DNA of 64,000 bases from assembly GCA_963969495.1 (NCBI GenBank), contig OZ018327.1, positions 33,901,175 to 33,965,174 on the forward strand, in the 5' to 3' direction. Below the pieces are notes generated by a model that did not search any database, was not told the origin of the DNA, and saw nothing but the letters and a program-made list of their open reading frames with translations. The stretch's first letter is position 1, and each line of letters begins with the position of its first letter. The stretch is from Ceratothoa steindachneri (Eukaryota > Arthropoda > Malacostraca > Isopoda > Cymothoidae). Made by a program: the position numbers and the translations under genes. Shown piece by piece: positions 22,829-33,244 of the stretch.

Positions 22829-23760
22829 CGAGGGGCGGTCAATAAGTTTTGCAATTCGAATATAAGGAAACGAGATATGAGGAAAAGTGTTTTATTATTT
22901 TTCAATATAACTACCCTCGACTTCAATGCACTTGCGCCACTTGTCCCTGAGGCTTCGAATTCCCGACAACCAGAAATCTCCCGACTGCTGTTCAATCTAC
23001 TCCTGGACGGTGAGCTGGACATATTCATCGTCCCCAAACCGGCGTCAACGCAGTGCAGCCTTGACTTGGCGGAATAAAAAGTAGTCGCTAGGGGCTACAT
23101 CTGGACTGTAGGGGGGATGGTTGAGCTCATCAAATACGCACTCGCGCAAGGCAGCTTGTGCAACTCTGGCCTTGTGGACTTTGACGACGTTGAAGTCGAT
23201 CATGGGGCGTGAGGTTTCTAGGGACCCAACGGGCAGAGACCTTGGTCATGGCCAAATAGTCATGGATGATGTTGATAACACTTCCATGTGATATTCCAAG
23301 TTCTCGCTCGATTTCTTCGACCTTCACCCGCTGATTTTCAAGGATCATCCTCTCCACAAAGGCCACATTGTCCTCGTTGGTCACGTCTGACGGGCGTCCT
23401 GGACGGGGGTCATCTTCAAGGGACACACGACCATGGCGGAACTCCCTATTCCAGCGAGCAATGGTTGCATAGGAATGGGCGGTGTCGGTGTACACTACAA
23501 CCATGCGTTCATGGATCTCTTTTGGATTCTTGCCTGTCTTGGTCAAAGATTTAATCACTGCGTGGTGCTCAACCTTGTCCATTGTTAAAAAAAATTGTGA
23601 CTGACGATCTGCGATCAGCTACTGCTTGTTAAATAGATGAGGCAGGAGCGTGCGGCTGCAGGTCTTGACTTGTCATAACTTGTCCTAACACCCCCACAAA
23701 CAGCCATCCCCCTTCCTCTGTTTTGCCCTACCGATTCGCAAAACTTATTGACCGACCACG
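22829..23760 (-). mobile_element. mariner element, internally deleted, with both inverted repeats and TA duplication
   Basis: The left end reads CGAGGGGCGGTCAATAAGTT (continuing TTGC). The right end, read inward on the minus strand, is CGTGGTCGGTCAATAAGTTT (continuing TGC). The two match at nearly every position over about 23 bp. TA flanks both sides (22827-22828 and 23761-23762), the target duplication of the Tc1/mariner superfamily. At 932 bp it is shorter than the usual mariner length of about 1.3 kb because the middle of the transposase gene is gone. It interrupts a piggyBac pseudogene, so it is younger than that. Confidence 0.95.
22890..23582 (-). pseudogene. mariner transposase, DNA-binding half intact, catalytic core deleted
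   Basis: From the ATG at 23582 the first 130 codons are open: a paired helix-turn-helix region including HAVIKSLTKTGKNPKEIHER, then FRHGRVSLEDDPRPGRPS and ELGISHGSVINIIHDYL. After RNLTPHDRLQRR the sequence jumps to the end of the catalytic domain: HPPYSPDVAPSDYFLF, which holds the third catalytic Asp, and WRKCIEVEGSYIEK before the stop. The first two Asp motifs (TGDE.W and HDNARPH) are absent. The tail has further stops near 23045 and 22995. It could bind its ends but not cut (inference). Confidence 0.9.
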
Positions 23761-24005
23761 TATTTAGCAGGTTTATTTGCAATGTACATCCTAAAAGGAC
23801 ATCGTCCTCTAAACGCCAAAAGATGCTCATCAATCATCAGATTGTCACCTTGGACATAGAGAAGATTGACGAAGTTAATAATTTTTTCCCAGATACATCT
23901 TACCGGGGCGTATTTATCGCTAGAGACACGTTCCCTGCGCCAACACTGATCATCGAATCTGAGCGCTCAAAGAAGTACCTCGAAGCGAGTCTGGGTAAAA
24001 TGGTA
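23761..24005 (-). pseudogene. piggyBac-like transposase fragment (piece 2 of 4)
   Basis: The minus strand reads FTQTRFEVLL, stop, ALRFDDQ, then SSDKYAPVRCIWEKIINFV, and GDNLMIDEHLLAFRGRCPFR followed by MYIANKPAKY. These correspond to piggyBac motifs (S.NRFE.ILR.LRFDD; DKLAPIR.IWD.F; the (T/M).DE.L..FRGRC.FR.Y...KPAKYG block with a catalytic Asp). It stops at the mariner on one side and the hAT-like element on the other. Confidence 0.85.
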
Positions 24006-24013
24006 GTTATAAA

Positions 24014-24877
24014 CAGAGTTGTGAAGTAACGAAGTACAATTACCTAAGAGCTGTACTCAAGTAGCTTTTGTTATACTTTTAGCTTCGTAAAAAGTACTCA
24101 ATAATTCAAGTACTTTAACTTCTACTTGCGTATCTTTCTTATGTTACTTTTACTTCATTACATTTGAAAAGCATAGAAGCATTCGTTAATTTTGGCCAAT
24201 CACAGATGTAGTAGCAAAAGTCAAACGATGACCAATCACAAGCGAGTACTCTGATTTGAACTAATCATAAGCGCTTGTTCATGTTTGGCCCAATCATATG
24301 CATCCTTTCATACCCGATAGACAATTCGTTTGTCTCTCCCGCTTCCCGCTTGAGAGAGGTCGTCAATTTATTAAATTATTCCTCATTGTTCTAGACTCCT
24401 AGTGTGCCACCCCACCATTACTGTACCATTCTGAGTTCTACTCCTACCATTGAAAATAAAAATAGTGGCGATTACCACCCATGGCCATTGGCGATACTTG
24501 GAATCATTTACAAGTATTTACAAGAAGGATGTGTGAAACTCGGTGAAGCTGCAATTTTTGTTGCGTTTGCGAAAAATTGCCGAGGTGACCGCATACATCA
24601 ATTCGCCTTCAAACTTCAAGCGGTGAGTATTCATTCTTTTAACTATGTAGTGTATAGGCTATTTGGTAAAAAATACCCACATGCTGGAGAGGAAAGCGTA
24701 TAGGCTATTTATCAGGTCTGAGGTGATTGGTACTTTATTATTTGCCGCTACTGTTTACTTTCATTCCTTGAGTACTTCGCGAATAAGATACTTTATTACT
24801 TTTACTTAAGTATATTTAAGTTTGGGTAATTTTACTTGTACTTTGAGTATCAAAACAGGGTATCTTTTGTAACACTT
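24014..24877. mobile_element. hAT-like non-autonomous element, copy A
   Basis: The left end is CAGAGTTGTGAAGTAACGAA. The right end read inward is AAGTGTTACAAAAGATACCC. The flanking 8-mers GTTATAAA (24006-24013) and GTGATAGA (24878-24885) agree at 6 of 8 positions, as expected for an old hAT target duplication. Inside are many TACTTAAGTA-type motifs. It splits the piggyBac frame. A homologous inverted copy lies at about 33.25-34.45 kb. The 99-codon frame at 24404-24703 is not a recognisable transposase. Confidence 0.7.
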
Positions 24878-24885
24878 GTGATAGA

Positions 24886-25075
24886 TCTTTTCTGAATGAT
24901 TCTTTTATAGATATATGATTGTTATCCATTACTATTGACATAACCAAGACTCCACCTAGAGCCAGAACATCATTAAATGTCGTTTCTGCCAGAGAAGGAT
25001 CTTTTTTCATGACTAAATACGACGCTTTTTTCGAACGCACTGTTTGGTCCGTGTAACTCTTTCGTTTTTAAGTTA
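24886..25075 (-). pseudogene. piggyBac-like transposase, N-terminal-domain fragment (piece 1 of 4)
   Basis: The minus-strand frame gives ETTFNDVLALGGVLVMSIVM, DNNHISIKESF, RKDLSQ. In piggyBac this is the segment where an E+..lG.Ll.MGv stretch is followed by s..+lW..d.sq and then S.NRFE, which indeed resumes beyond the hAT-like insert at 24005. The start of the protein is not recognised. Confidence 0.75.
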
Positions 25076-26337
25076 TCCTCAAACAACAAACGCAAAGGAA
25101 TCGGCAGGTGACTCTACCGTTTGTTCTGATGGCAACATAGGATCCTTAATTAGAGGTACATAGGAGTACATAGAGGCTTTGTTAACCAAGAATTGTCATT
25201 TTCTCCACGTAACCTCCTGCCAAAATTAACAAACGAGTATGTTCACTGGAGTTACTGTGGCAGTTGCAGCTGTGGTCGCTTTGGTACTCACAGCTGGGAT
25301 AGTCGCACCTGCAGGAGGGATCATCTGCTGCAGATGCAACCAAGTAACCGCAGTTGTAGACGTCAATGGAACAATGGTTGCTCCAGCACTGGACGGTCGG
25401 CTCATGTATAACAAATTGCATCTCAATTTTCGGGGTGGCAATATTTTATATGTTTTCTTCCGTCTTCCTTTATATCATCTACCATTATCGTCACCAGCGT
25501 CACTGTCTATGTCTGATTTACTTGGCTTATATTTGTCTACTTCGTCCTTATTATACATTAGCACTATTTCCACGTCATCGTAAAGTTCTTCTGTATCCCT
25601 TTCATAGTCACTTACTTCATGTTTACTCGTTCATTTAGAGTCCATTTTTATTTATTTTTATGAAATGAAATGAATGCTACCTGATATGAACCTATATAAA
25701 AAAATTAACCTTAGAAATATCAAAATGACATAAAATTGATACATAAAGATGGAGATAAGTATAACGTACCCTATTTTGAAATGAACAAACCCGAATTTCA
25801 AGTGAAATAACCGTTCGGCTTTTCCTACAGACGAGTGGCGAGGGACTGTGGTTACGAGTTTGACCCTCGATGCCGGCCCGGAGCCTCCCTCAGTCGCCAA
25901 CAGCTCTCACTGATGGAAGTGTTGACAACATCATCCACGACAATTTGGAATACATTAAGATTTAAATTATTCAAATTGGTTCAGGGAAAAAGTATTCATA
26001 AATAAGATAATACTCGTATATATTAAAATACTAATTACGAGCTTTTAGAGGAAAACTATGGTTAAATGACCTATAGTTAAAAGAAAAACGAAAAGATAAT
26101 GACACAAAACAAACAGCTAAAGATAAAATTGAACAATACGGCGGCTTGAAAAACAATAGATGAGGACTCAGCTTTGGACGTTCCTTTCCCCGAGCTTAGG
26201 TAAGGACCAAGGGGACAAGGAATATTAGGACTAGTATAAAGAACGGCTAGCATCCCTAGCCTCTAAGGTCAATAACCCACAAAGACCGCCGGACACCAAG
26301 CAGAAGAACAGCGAGGATGAAAGTAAGTATAGAATAG
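25076..26337. other. Unassigned 1.2 kb
   Basis: Frames of 70-115 codons at 25193-25638 overlap on both strands and owe their openness to GC-poor and GCWGY-rich sequence. None is recognised. A possible B-box-like GAGTTTGACCCTC lies near 25856. Confidence 0.45.
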
Positions 26338-27896
26338 TGTCAAGGTATTGTGTTTCCCTACTCTTCGGTCAGAGAACCATATATTCAAGGACTTCAGCGC
26401 ACCAGTCTGATACTACTACTTAGGAAGGGAAATGATTCCTCTATTGGCTGAGGGGACTTTTTAACTAATGTATTTATGAGAGTGCCACAGCGTTTATTCC
26501 GTTTTAAGGAAAGAGCCAGTCAACACGTAAGGATCCAGTGAAACACCAAGAATTAACCAAAAAATATATCTTTTTACTTTATCATTTAACTCAAAATATT
26601 TACAATAACATATATAAGTTTAACATGGTTCGCAAGAATTGATTAAGGGCCTATTCCAGACGAGAGTCATGAACAACGCAAAGTAGGCTCCACGTAAATA
26701 AACCAATTTCCAGTTAGGTAATTTATCGAGACCTTTTAGTATAGCGTTTAGCCACAATTTACGTTCCGCTAATCTTAACTAACAATATGACAGGAGTCAC
26801 TAAATATGATCTCTCCTTTAGTTAGCTTGGGTACAGTATTCAAAATCCTACTTAATCAAAACAAATATAAATAGTCATTCGGACTTACATGACCTTGAAA
26901 GGATCAGGGGTTGACGGATGTCGCAATATTGGATTTTTCACGCTTTTTCGAGTTGCAGAGGGCAGATGGATTTTTTCCACGAGATGTCAAATTCTTCTTA
27001 TAACTTTATTTCCAGTTATACGTTTAAAAGATGTAGAGAGGAGTTGTGTTCTCTCGCTTAAGGAGTACTCTTCTGGGTAGCTCTTAAAGTCTTTTAGGAT
27101 CCTCGTCTTCTTCGAGGGGTTGCCCAACTGGGTTTTGGTATACAAGGTGATTTCGAAAGTACTTAAAAAATGGAACTTCCTTGGGTATTAATTCTTCTTC
27201 TCTCTCAATTACTGAGATTGCAATTTGAGAGTCACTCGAGGGTGAACGGGTCTTCTTTTCTCTTGCTCCCGAAATTCCTGTTTGGCACTAGGAATTGTGA
27301 TCCAGCCAGACTTTTTACTAAGTCTGTGAAGGATAGCTCGGCATGGCACCGATTGGAAAATGTGACGATCTTCTAAGTTTTAGAAGTCGATTTCGGAACT
27401 GGGTGAGGGACTGATCACCTAGATCTAGTCCTCTATCGTCTCTTACAGAATAATCTTCTTTCTTTCCTTATGGGGCTTATTTATAGATCGCCCCACCTAA
27501 GGGGAACTGGGCGAGGCCGCTGAGGGGAGTGCGAGGGGTAAGGGGGGGGGGCACCGCGGAACCTACGTCTGCTTCTTAATGAGAGGCACCGACAACAACT
27601 ATATAATTTCTCCTCGGTGTTTTTTTTTTATCTGGCACCGCTTGTCGAGGTTTAGTGAGTGGGTAATCCCAGTCCCACTTCCTGAACATATATTTTATTA
27701 CTGCACCAAGGTGAAGCGGAGGTGAAGTGTATCTAATACACCTACCGTGGCCACTTCCGGTGAATAAGAATAACCCCGGTGTTTCCCTTTTGATAAAAAA
27801 ATAAGATAATGATCTCCTGAGTGTGTCCTCACTCAGTAAATGCCAGTCATGGGTGGACTTGTGTATATTGAGATTTAAGCCGAGTGGATTGCTTAT
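26338..27896 (-). repeat. LTR (family L, copy c), broken at its promoter-distal end by a mariner
   Basis: Segments around 26510-26600 (AGAGCC.GT.AACACGTAAGGAT then an A/T-rich block) match LTR copy b at about 39495-39600. On the minus strand a candidate TATA box, CTATAAATAAGCC, lies near 27483, beside a G-rich block as in copies a and b. The low-coordinate terminus TGTCAAGG is preceded by AATAG. AATAG occurs again at 29324-29328 beyond the mariner, next to GTTCAA, so the LTR probably spans 26338-29323 minus the mariner. Confidence 0.5.
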
Positions 27897-27996
27897 TATT
27901 GGGTTGAGGAATATGTTCTTGCGGTTTTATCAAATTTATTCATTACCATTAGCAATTTTAGAAAAACTTAATTTTTAATTGATAACAATTTGCAAT

Positions 27997-29053
27997 TTAA
28001 TCAATAATGTATTTACCGTTGTTATTTACGACTTCTTCCCAACGTTCAACTAGTTTTTCGATGCCTCTGCAATAAAAATCTCTGGATTTTGACTCGAAGA
28101 ATTCGTCTAACCAGGTTCTTAATTCCACATCAGTATTGAACGAAACGCCACGCAAATTGTTGGAGAGCGATCTGAACAGATGGAAATCCGATCGAGCCAA
28201 GTCTAGCGAATATGGAAGATGCGGCAGAATTTCCAATTTAAGCGTTTGAATGGTGTCTTTTGTCATATTGGCAATGTGAGGACGAACATTGTCGTGTTGC
28301 AGAAGCACTCCATGATGTCAATGAGGTCGCTTTTCACGAATAGCTTCGGCGAGTCGATACATTTGTCAAACGTAGAGTTCTGCATTGACAATCTCGTTGT
28401 TCGCAAGGAGCTCATAAAGAATGATGCCTTCACAATCCCACCACACACACAGCATCGTCTTTCGTGGATGAAGTCCTTGCTTTAATCGCGGAAGGGTTTT
28501 TTTTATTGGGGCTAAGCCATTGTTTTCGATGATTCGTGTTGACATAAACACACCACTTTTCGTCGCCAGTGATGATGCGGTGAAGAAATCTGTCCTTATA
28601 TCCACGAGTAGCCTTGTGACGAGCAAGTAAACCTGCGGCAATCGTGAAGCGTTGAAGTATGTTGCTTTCGCTCAAAGCATGCAGAACCCATGCACCGAGT
28701 TTTTTAACTTTCCTCATCGAATGAAGGTGATTCACTACAGTTTTCTGATCACACGCCAATTGTACAGCCAATTCTCTAGTCGATTGACGAAGATTTTCAT
28801 GAAGAAGGTCGTTCAATCAATCTTCATCCAAATTAATGGGGCGACCAGAACGTTCTTCGTCATTAAGATTGAAATGACCGTTTTTGAAACGTGAAAACCA
28901 CCATTGAGCTGTCCTTTCTGATAAAGCATTTTCTCCGTACACAGCACAAATATCGCGACGAGCTTTGGCTGAGTTTGCATTGTTCCCGTCTCGATTGAAA
29001 ATGAATAATAACAAGTGTCGAAAATGCGCCTTTCTTTCAACTTGACATTCCAT
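27997..29053 (-). pseudogene. mariner transposase, almost complete, few lesions
   Basis: I chose the ATG at 29053 (MECQVERKAHFRHLL). In order: helix-turn-helix region with YGENALSERTAQWWFSRF, the linker GRPINLDED, second HTH ACDQKTVVNHLHSM, then TGDEKW (Asp 1), QHDNVRPH (Asp 2), LARSDFHLF (Asp 3) and the end VVNNNGKYIID. Exactly 34 residues separate Asp 2 and Asp 3, the D34D spacing of mariners. Lesions: at least two frameshifts (near 28815 and 28435), stops near 28372 and 28320, and P to R in the LAPSD motif. The length of about 350 residues is normal. Confidence 0.92.
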
Positions 29054-29079
29054 TTTGAGGGTACAGAACAAAAATTAAA

Positions 29080-29127
29080 TTAACACAACTTTTCTATAAA
29101 CCGCAATGACTTATTACTCAACTTCAA
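29080..29127 (+). repeat. Extra internal copy of the mariner terminal repeat
   Basis: Read on the minus strand from 29127: GTTGAGTAATAAGTCATTGC then GGTTT and GTTGTGTTAATTTAA. It closely matches both the outer right terminus and the left terminus, with the subterminal GTTGTGTT(A/G)ATTTAA shared with the outer one. The element therefore has two right ends about 175 bp apart. Confidence 0.75.
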
Positions 29128-29441
29128 GGCGTAGCCTAAGCAAAAGCCTAATAGTCTACGATGTTAAGAGACGTAGCCTAACCTTTGCAAATTTTGCTCT
29201 CATTATTTATTATTGTTTCTTAAAATGTGCACAAATCACGTCAACAAAACTTAAATCAACACAACATTAAAAAAAACGCAAGAACTTATTCTTAAACCTA
29301 ATAATTGCCAAAGGATCGTTCAAAATAGTTAAACACACAGATACGAAAATAATCTTTAATATACATGAATTAGAAATATGAAACGGCGTATATGGGTATA
29401 AATAGAATTAATCTTTGCACTGAATAAGTAAGTCTACATAA

Positions 29442-30700
29442 TGTCGTGGGGATTATACTTGAAAATTACTCACTAAGATGCTTGCGGCTTAATGGCAACC
29501 AACAGAATGAATTGAATAATATTATGGAATTAAGCACTGAATTAATCACTTCTAACAATCGAGGTTATGGGCTCGGGATAGGAATTCTAGTTAACGAATA
29601 AATTGGGGACGTTAGAGGAGGGGATATTTCAGTTTAACGATACCTTTGAGTTCGTAAGTATTTTTTAGAATGACGGTGAAGATCTTCTCTGGTGACGATG
29701 ATCGCACTTAGTCCGGCCGTCCGAGGTTACCGAATGAGAAGGTAATCCTAGACCGGTGATATAATGATCCTATGCCGGATCACGAAGGCGAGCCAGACTG
29801 TGGCTCAAATCGGACTTCTTTTTCCTTGAAGTGACTGTCCGATTATTCGGCTCCTGGAGTGGGTAGGCAAAACCGATTACCTTGCTACGTCTAGGATAAT
29901 CCGCAGAGGGAGGTCCTGTGTAACCTCTGACTTTAAGGGGGAGGGGGGCTGCGAGAAGTTTGGCACCTACAAGTACTGTGACGGCAACACGCCAATTCCC
30001 CGAGAAGTTTCTTCCTTGCAACCGGTGAACTGACTCCAGGGAGAATTTTCCCTTTTATTTCCCTCACGAGCAAAAATCGGGAGAGAGCACCGAATTCGCA
30101 TAAAATCCGTATCGCTGCGCGAAAGACCTTTTCATCTGCTGCCAGACAGAGTAAATCTTTCACATCTTCGAGCTATCCTTGCTCCACGTCGTGGTTTACG
30201 ACAGCGCAAAAACTCGGACCTTCGTCGGCTAGCAGGTGTCCTTTGAGGCCGACATTTCCCTGACTCGACCGGCCGCAAATTTGGTCGTCTCTTTGGTGCG
30301 AAAAAGGACGGAGGCAATTCGAGGCGAAAGGCGAAATTTGGAATACAGGAGGGACTCGCAGCTTGTGTCGAGGTATTTCTGCGTACACTAATGTACGTAG
30401 TATTTAGACTTCTACACCGCTTTTTGGCGTTCTGCCCGCGGGGCCTCCAGACCTCGTAAGTAATCGGATCTTTTGAGGGCTGCTTAATGGCCTTTTGTGG
30501 CTACCTTTGTCCAGCAGCTCGCCACCGACTACCTATTCAGCGGGGAGATCAAAGCTTCGGCAGTTTGGCTGTTAGTCCGACCACTAAAGTTCTCACTTCC
30601 CTCCTCTTTTGGCACATTTCTCTCGCTGTCTCCGAAGAGAGACTTTAACGTATATGCCCACTTGGCCCTCTCTGTGGCTTTATGTTATAATTCCTCTACA
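29442..30700 (-). repeat. LTR (family L, copy e)
   Basis: On the minus strand it begins TGTAGAGGAATTATAACATA at 30700 and ends CCCACGACA at 29442. The start matches copy a (TGTAGAGGAATAATAA). The flanking 5-mers CATAA and AATAG share 3 of 5 bases, so the target duplication is weak. No coding sequence of a retrotransposon adjoins it, so it looks like a solo LTR. Short frames inside are not recognised. Confidence 0.55.
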
Positions 30701-30969
30701 AATAGGGACAGGACATAGTTCATCATACAGAGTAATCTGGCTCTACACCCTATCCCCCTATCCCACTCTTCCTGTCGTTCTTTAGGCAGGTCATTTAAGT
30801 TCATCTTTTAAATTCTAGTACATTTAAAACAAAATCACATTTCACCTTTTCTTTTTCTATCCCTATATCCGTCACTCGAGTTTATATTCTTACCCAAAAG
30901 ATTCTCTCAGTTTGTGGTAATCCCAACATAGCCTCGATTAGCAGGTATGGTTGTGTTTTTTTTTAAGTC
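30701..30969. other. Anonymous sequence
   Basis: No feature is recognised. Confidence 0.5.
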
Positions 30970-31220
30970 TAGTCACCCTGGTAGGGCAAGAAAAGATAAG
31001 TTGTAAAGTGGTCAGTCATTTTCAAATGGACGACCACCGCACTTGGATGTATCCCGTGTGATGTTAAGTTGCAATTCAAGTTCCGCTTCCTAGCTGTTGC
31101 ATGAGGTACTAGCATAAGGGAAGTGCTATGAAATGCTTATAGCATGCAACAACCTCCCTCCACTCTAACATGGCCCCTGAAGACAGTCTCACAGAAGTCG
31201 TGGCCCCGCTTCATTGTGGT
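30970..31220 (+). repeat. Dispersed repeat R1, copy 1
   Basis: It shares with 52.59-52.87 kb, in the same order and strand: CACCCTGG, GTGGTCAGTCATTT (GTGATCAGTCATTT), CACTTGGATGTATCCCGTGT, GATGTTAAGTTG, GCTGTTGCATG and GTCTCACAGAAGTCGTGGCC-like ends. It has no coding sequence and no clear polymerase III boxes. Confidence 0.75.
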
Positions 31221-31828
31221 AACTTTCAATATAATAGAATAAGAAGAAAAAAAATGGTTTATTAGTTTAGGTTTTAAGTATCCATACACGTTGTGTCTAA
31301 ATCTGTACCGACTCCATTTTTATTATTTTTTCGGTAATTTTTTTTACTTGCTATCATCCTAAGTCATAGAATGCGCAAAATAAACATATTTTTCTAAATG
31401 TTCGAAAATTCTCTACTCAACTTTAATGGCTCTATTTTCCGTAAAAATTATTTTCATCTTGTTCGTCTTTGAAGTACATTTTCTGTCCGAGTGTAAGACT
31501 GGCCTACGATAATGGCCTGAGTACCTATTGTAATTTCTCTGGACTTGAATTATATTGTGATATCGTCATTGAAGCGAAGATGGTCTATATAAATATATCA
31601 CAGTTCTAATTCCTTCTTATTATCAGTTTCGATAACTCTTTTCCAGCACGGCCATAGCGACCTGAGGGGAAAGTAGGCCTTCATCTCTCAATGTGGAACC
31701 TAAAATGAAAATTTGGATTAATAGATTTATAGGAGAGGGTATCAGTGACTCTCTTACTATTTTAGTGTTTTTGTATTGTTAATATGTCCTGAGTCTAAAT
31801 AGCTTGAATCTTTCGCACTGTTAGATAC
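31221..31828. other. Anonymous sequence
   Basis: AT-rich, no feature recognised. Confidence 0.5.
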
Positions 31829-31870
31829 AGTGGGGCGAAAACAAATATTCGTACACCCGAAAGATTGTTT
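31829..31870 (+). repeat. Possible Tc1-type terminal repeat
   Basis: CAGTGGGGCGAAAACAAATA followed by TTCGTACACC is preceded by TA. CAGTGGGG...ACACC is the usual outer sequence of Tc1-like elements. No matching inverted end or transposase is seen downstream, so at best this is a truncated copy. Confidence 0.35.
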
Positions 31871-33244
31871 ATTAAGAAGACAAGTCCTGAAATTAATATG
31901 AACAGACAGATGTATCATATTAGGAGGACGACGAAAAATCACAAAGGAAATCTTACACTTGACGCATTTGTGGAGACCTAAGAAAACAACCCCGTAGACA
32001 GTGAGGTCAAATTTGATTAATGGTATAAATAACATGTCAAACTCGAGCGTTGGATCAAATTCAGTGAAAATTAGTTAATACAAGCACGATCTAAAAGCTG
32101 ATTTAGCAGCCAGAAGTATTATTAAGCGTATTTTGTTCTGTCTCCCAAGAATCGTCTGCTTCATTGTTGACCGAAACGAGGTTCTGCTGAGACGCGCAGC
32201 AGCAATTTCTCGATGCTGCAACTGTTTTAAACACCGTTGGAGGACTTTCATTGAAATTGACCCTTTCTACTGCATTTACATAGTATTAATAAAACTTCTA
32301 TCAGAATGGAGTGTGCAGTATACTCACTCTTTACAAAGTGGTAACAAAATATTGGTGGAATGCGGTTGGTTAGCTGATTGGTTTTATTGAACCAGGATTG
32401 GGTTTTGTTTTAATTTTTGGTCGTCTAAATGTGGTGAAAATTCATTAGATCGCTTTTGCTATAATCTACCCACCACGTGAATTGCGAAACCAGATTCTTA
32501 TGAAAACTAATTATATATAATTATGACGTCTCAAAATGTGTGCTTCTGCGCAGATATGTGCGCATAAAAACAATTGATAGTCTTGGGTTCGTTCTTGCAA
32601 TTGTCTTGCTAAGAAATATTGAAACTATGTTTACTTCAACCTTCCATTCTGGTTTTAAAGGTTCTTTTTAATCACCTTTTGCCATCCTTATCCTATTTTT
32701 GTAGAGTGTACTCTCCTCCACATTTTACTGTCATTGTTTCACGTTTAAATAACAATTACAATCTCATTTTTACGCCACTAACCACATTAGGCCCACTTTT
32801 TATTCAGAAGCCTTATCTCTTGTCGCTTCGCTTTTTTAGTCTGAGGAGAAAGGAGAGAGTCGGGGGATGGGGGGAGTAAGAACAAAATGGATATAAACAA
32901 AGATCTCCAAATTCATTCTTGAAGTATTTGAACTATATAATAAGAAGGTAGAGTATATAGACTTTCCCTTTTTGTTTTCTTACGATGTGGGAAGCTGGGA
33001 TCATCGGAATTGTCTCAGCAAAATCATTCATCCACTTAGAAAAAGGAATAAATAGAATTAACTGCAAAACTATTCATATTAATTGTAGTTTTGAGAAAAA
33101 GGGGAAAAAGAGGGTTAAGCTTTTATTTTTAGGGAGAGAAGAAGGGCACTTATATACAAATTAATGGACTCTCGGCTAACGAATTTCAGCCTTAAAAGTG
33201 ACCTAGTTTCGGTGTTGTAAAAGGTAAGTTGCTTTGATAATTAA
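31871..33244. other. Unassigned 1.4 kb
   Basis: AT-rich sequence with scattered 80-90-codon frames that match nothing I know. No repeat is evident. Confidence 0.45.

Larger units (their letters stand above)
27899..29301 (-). mobile_element. mariner element, near full length
   Basis: The left end TTGGGTTGAGGAATATGTTC (continuing TTGCG) and the right end read inward, TTAGGTTTAAGAATAAGTTC (continuing TTGCG), form imperfect inverted repeats of about 30 bp. TA flanks both (27897-27898 and 29302-29303). The 1.4-kb length fits a complete mariner with slightly enlarged 5' sequence. It lies in what appears to be an LTR of family L. Confidence 0.88.

Noticed and set aside
24404..24703. 99-codon frame inside hAT-like copy A as its transposase
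   Set aside because: No BED finger, DDE motif or hAT dimerisation block is present. The element is too short to be autonomous.
25193..25640. Frame with AVAAVVALVLTAGIVAPAGG, possible membrane helix
   Set aside because: Open frames overlap on both strands, with no start context, domain or neighbours to support them. The run reflects GCAGTTGCAGCT-like sequence.
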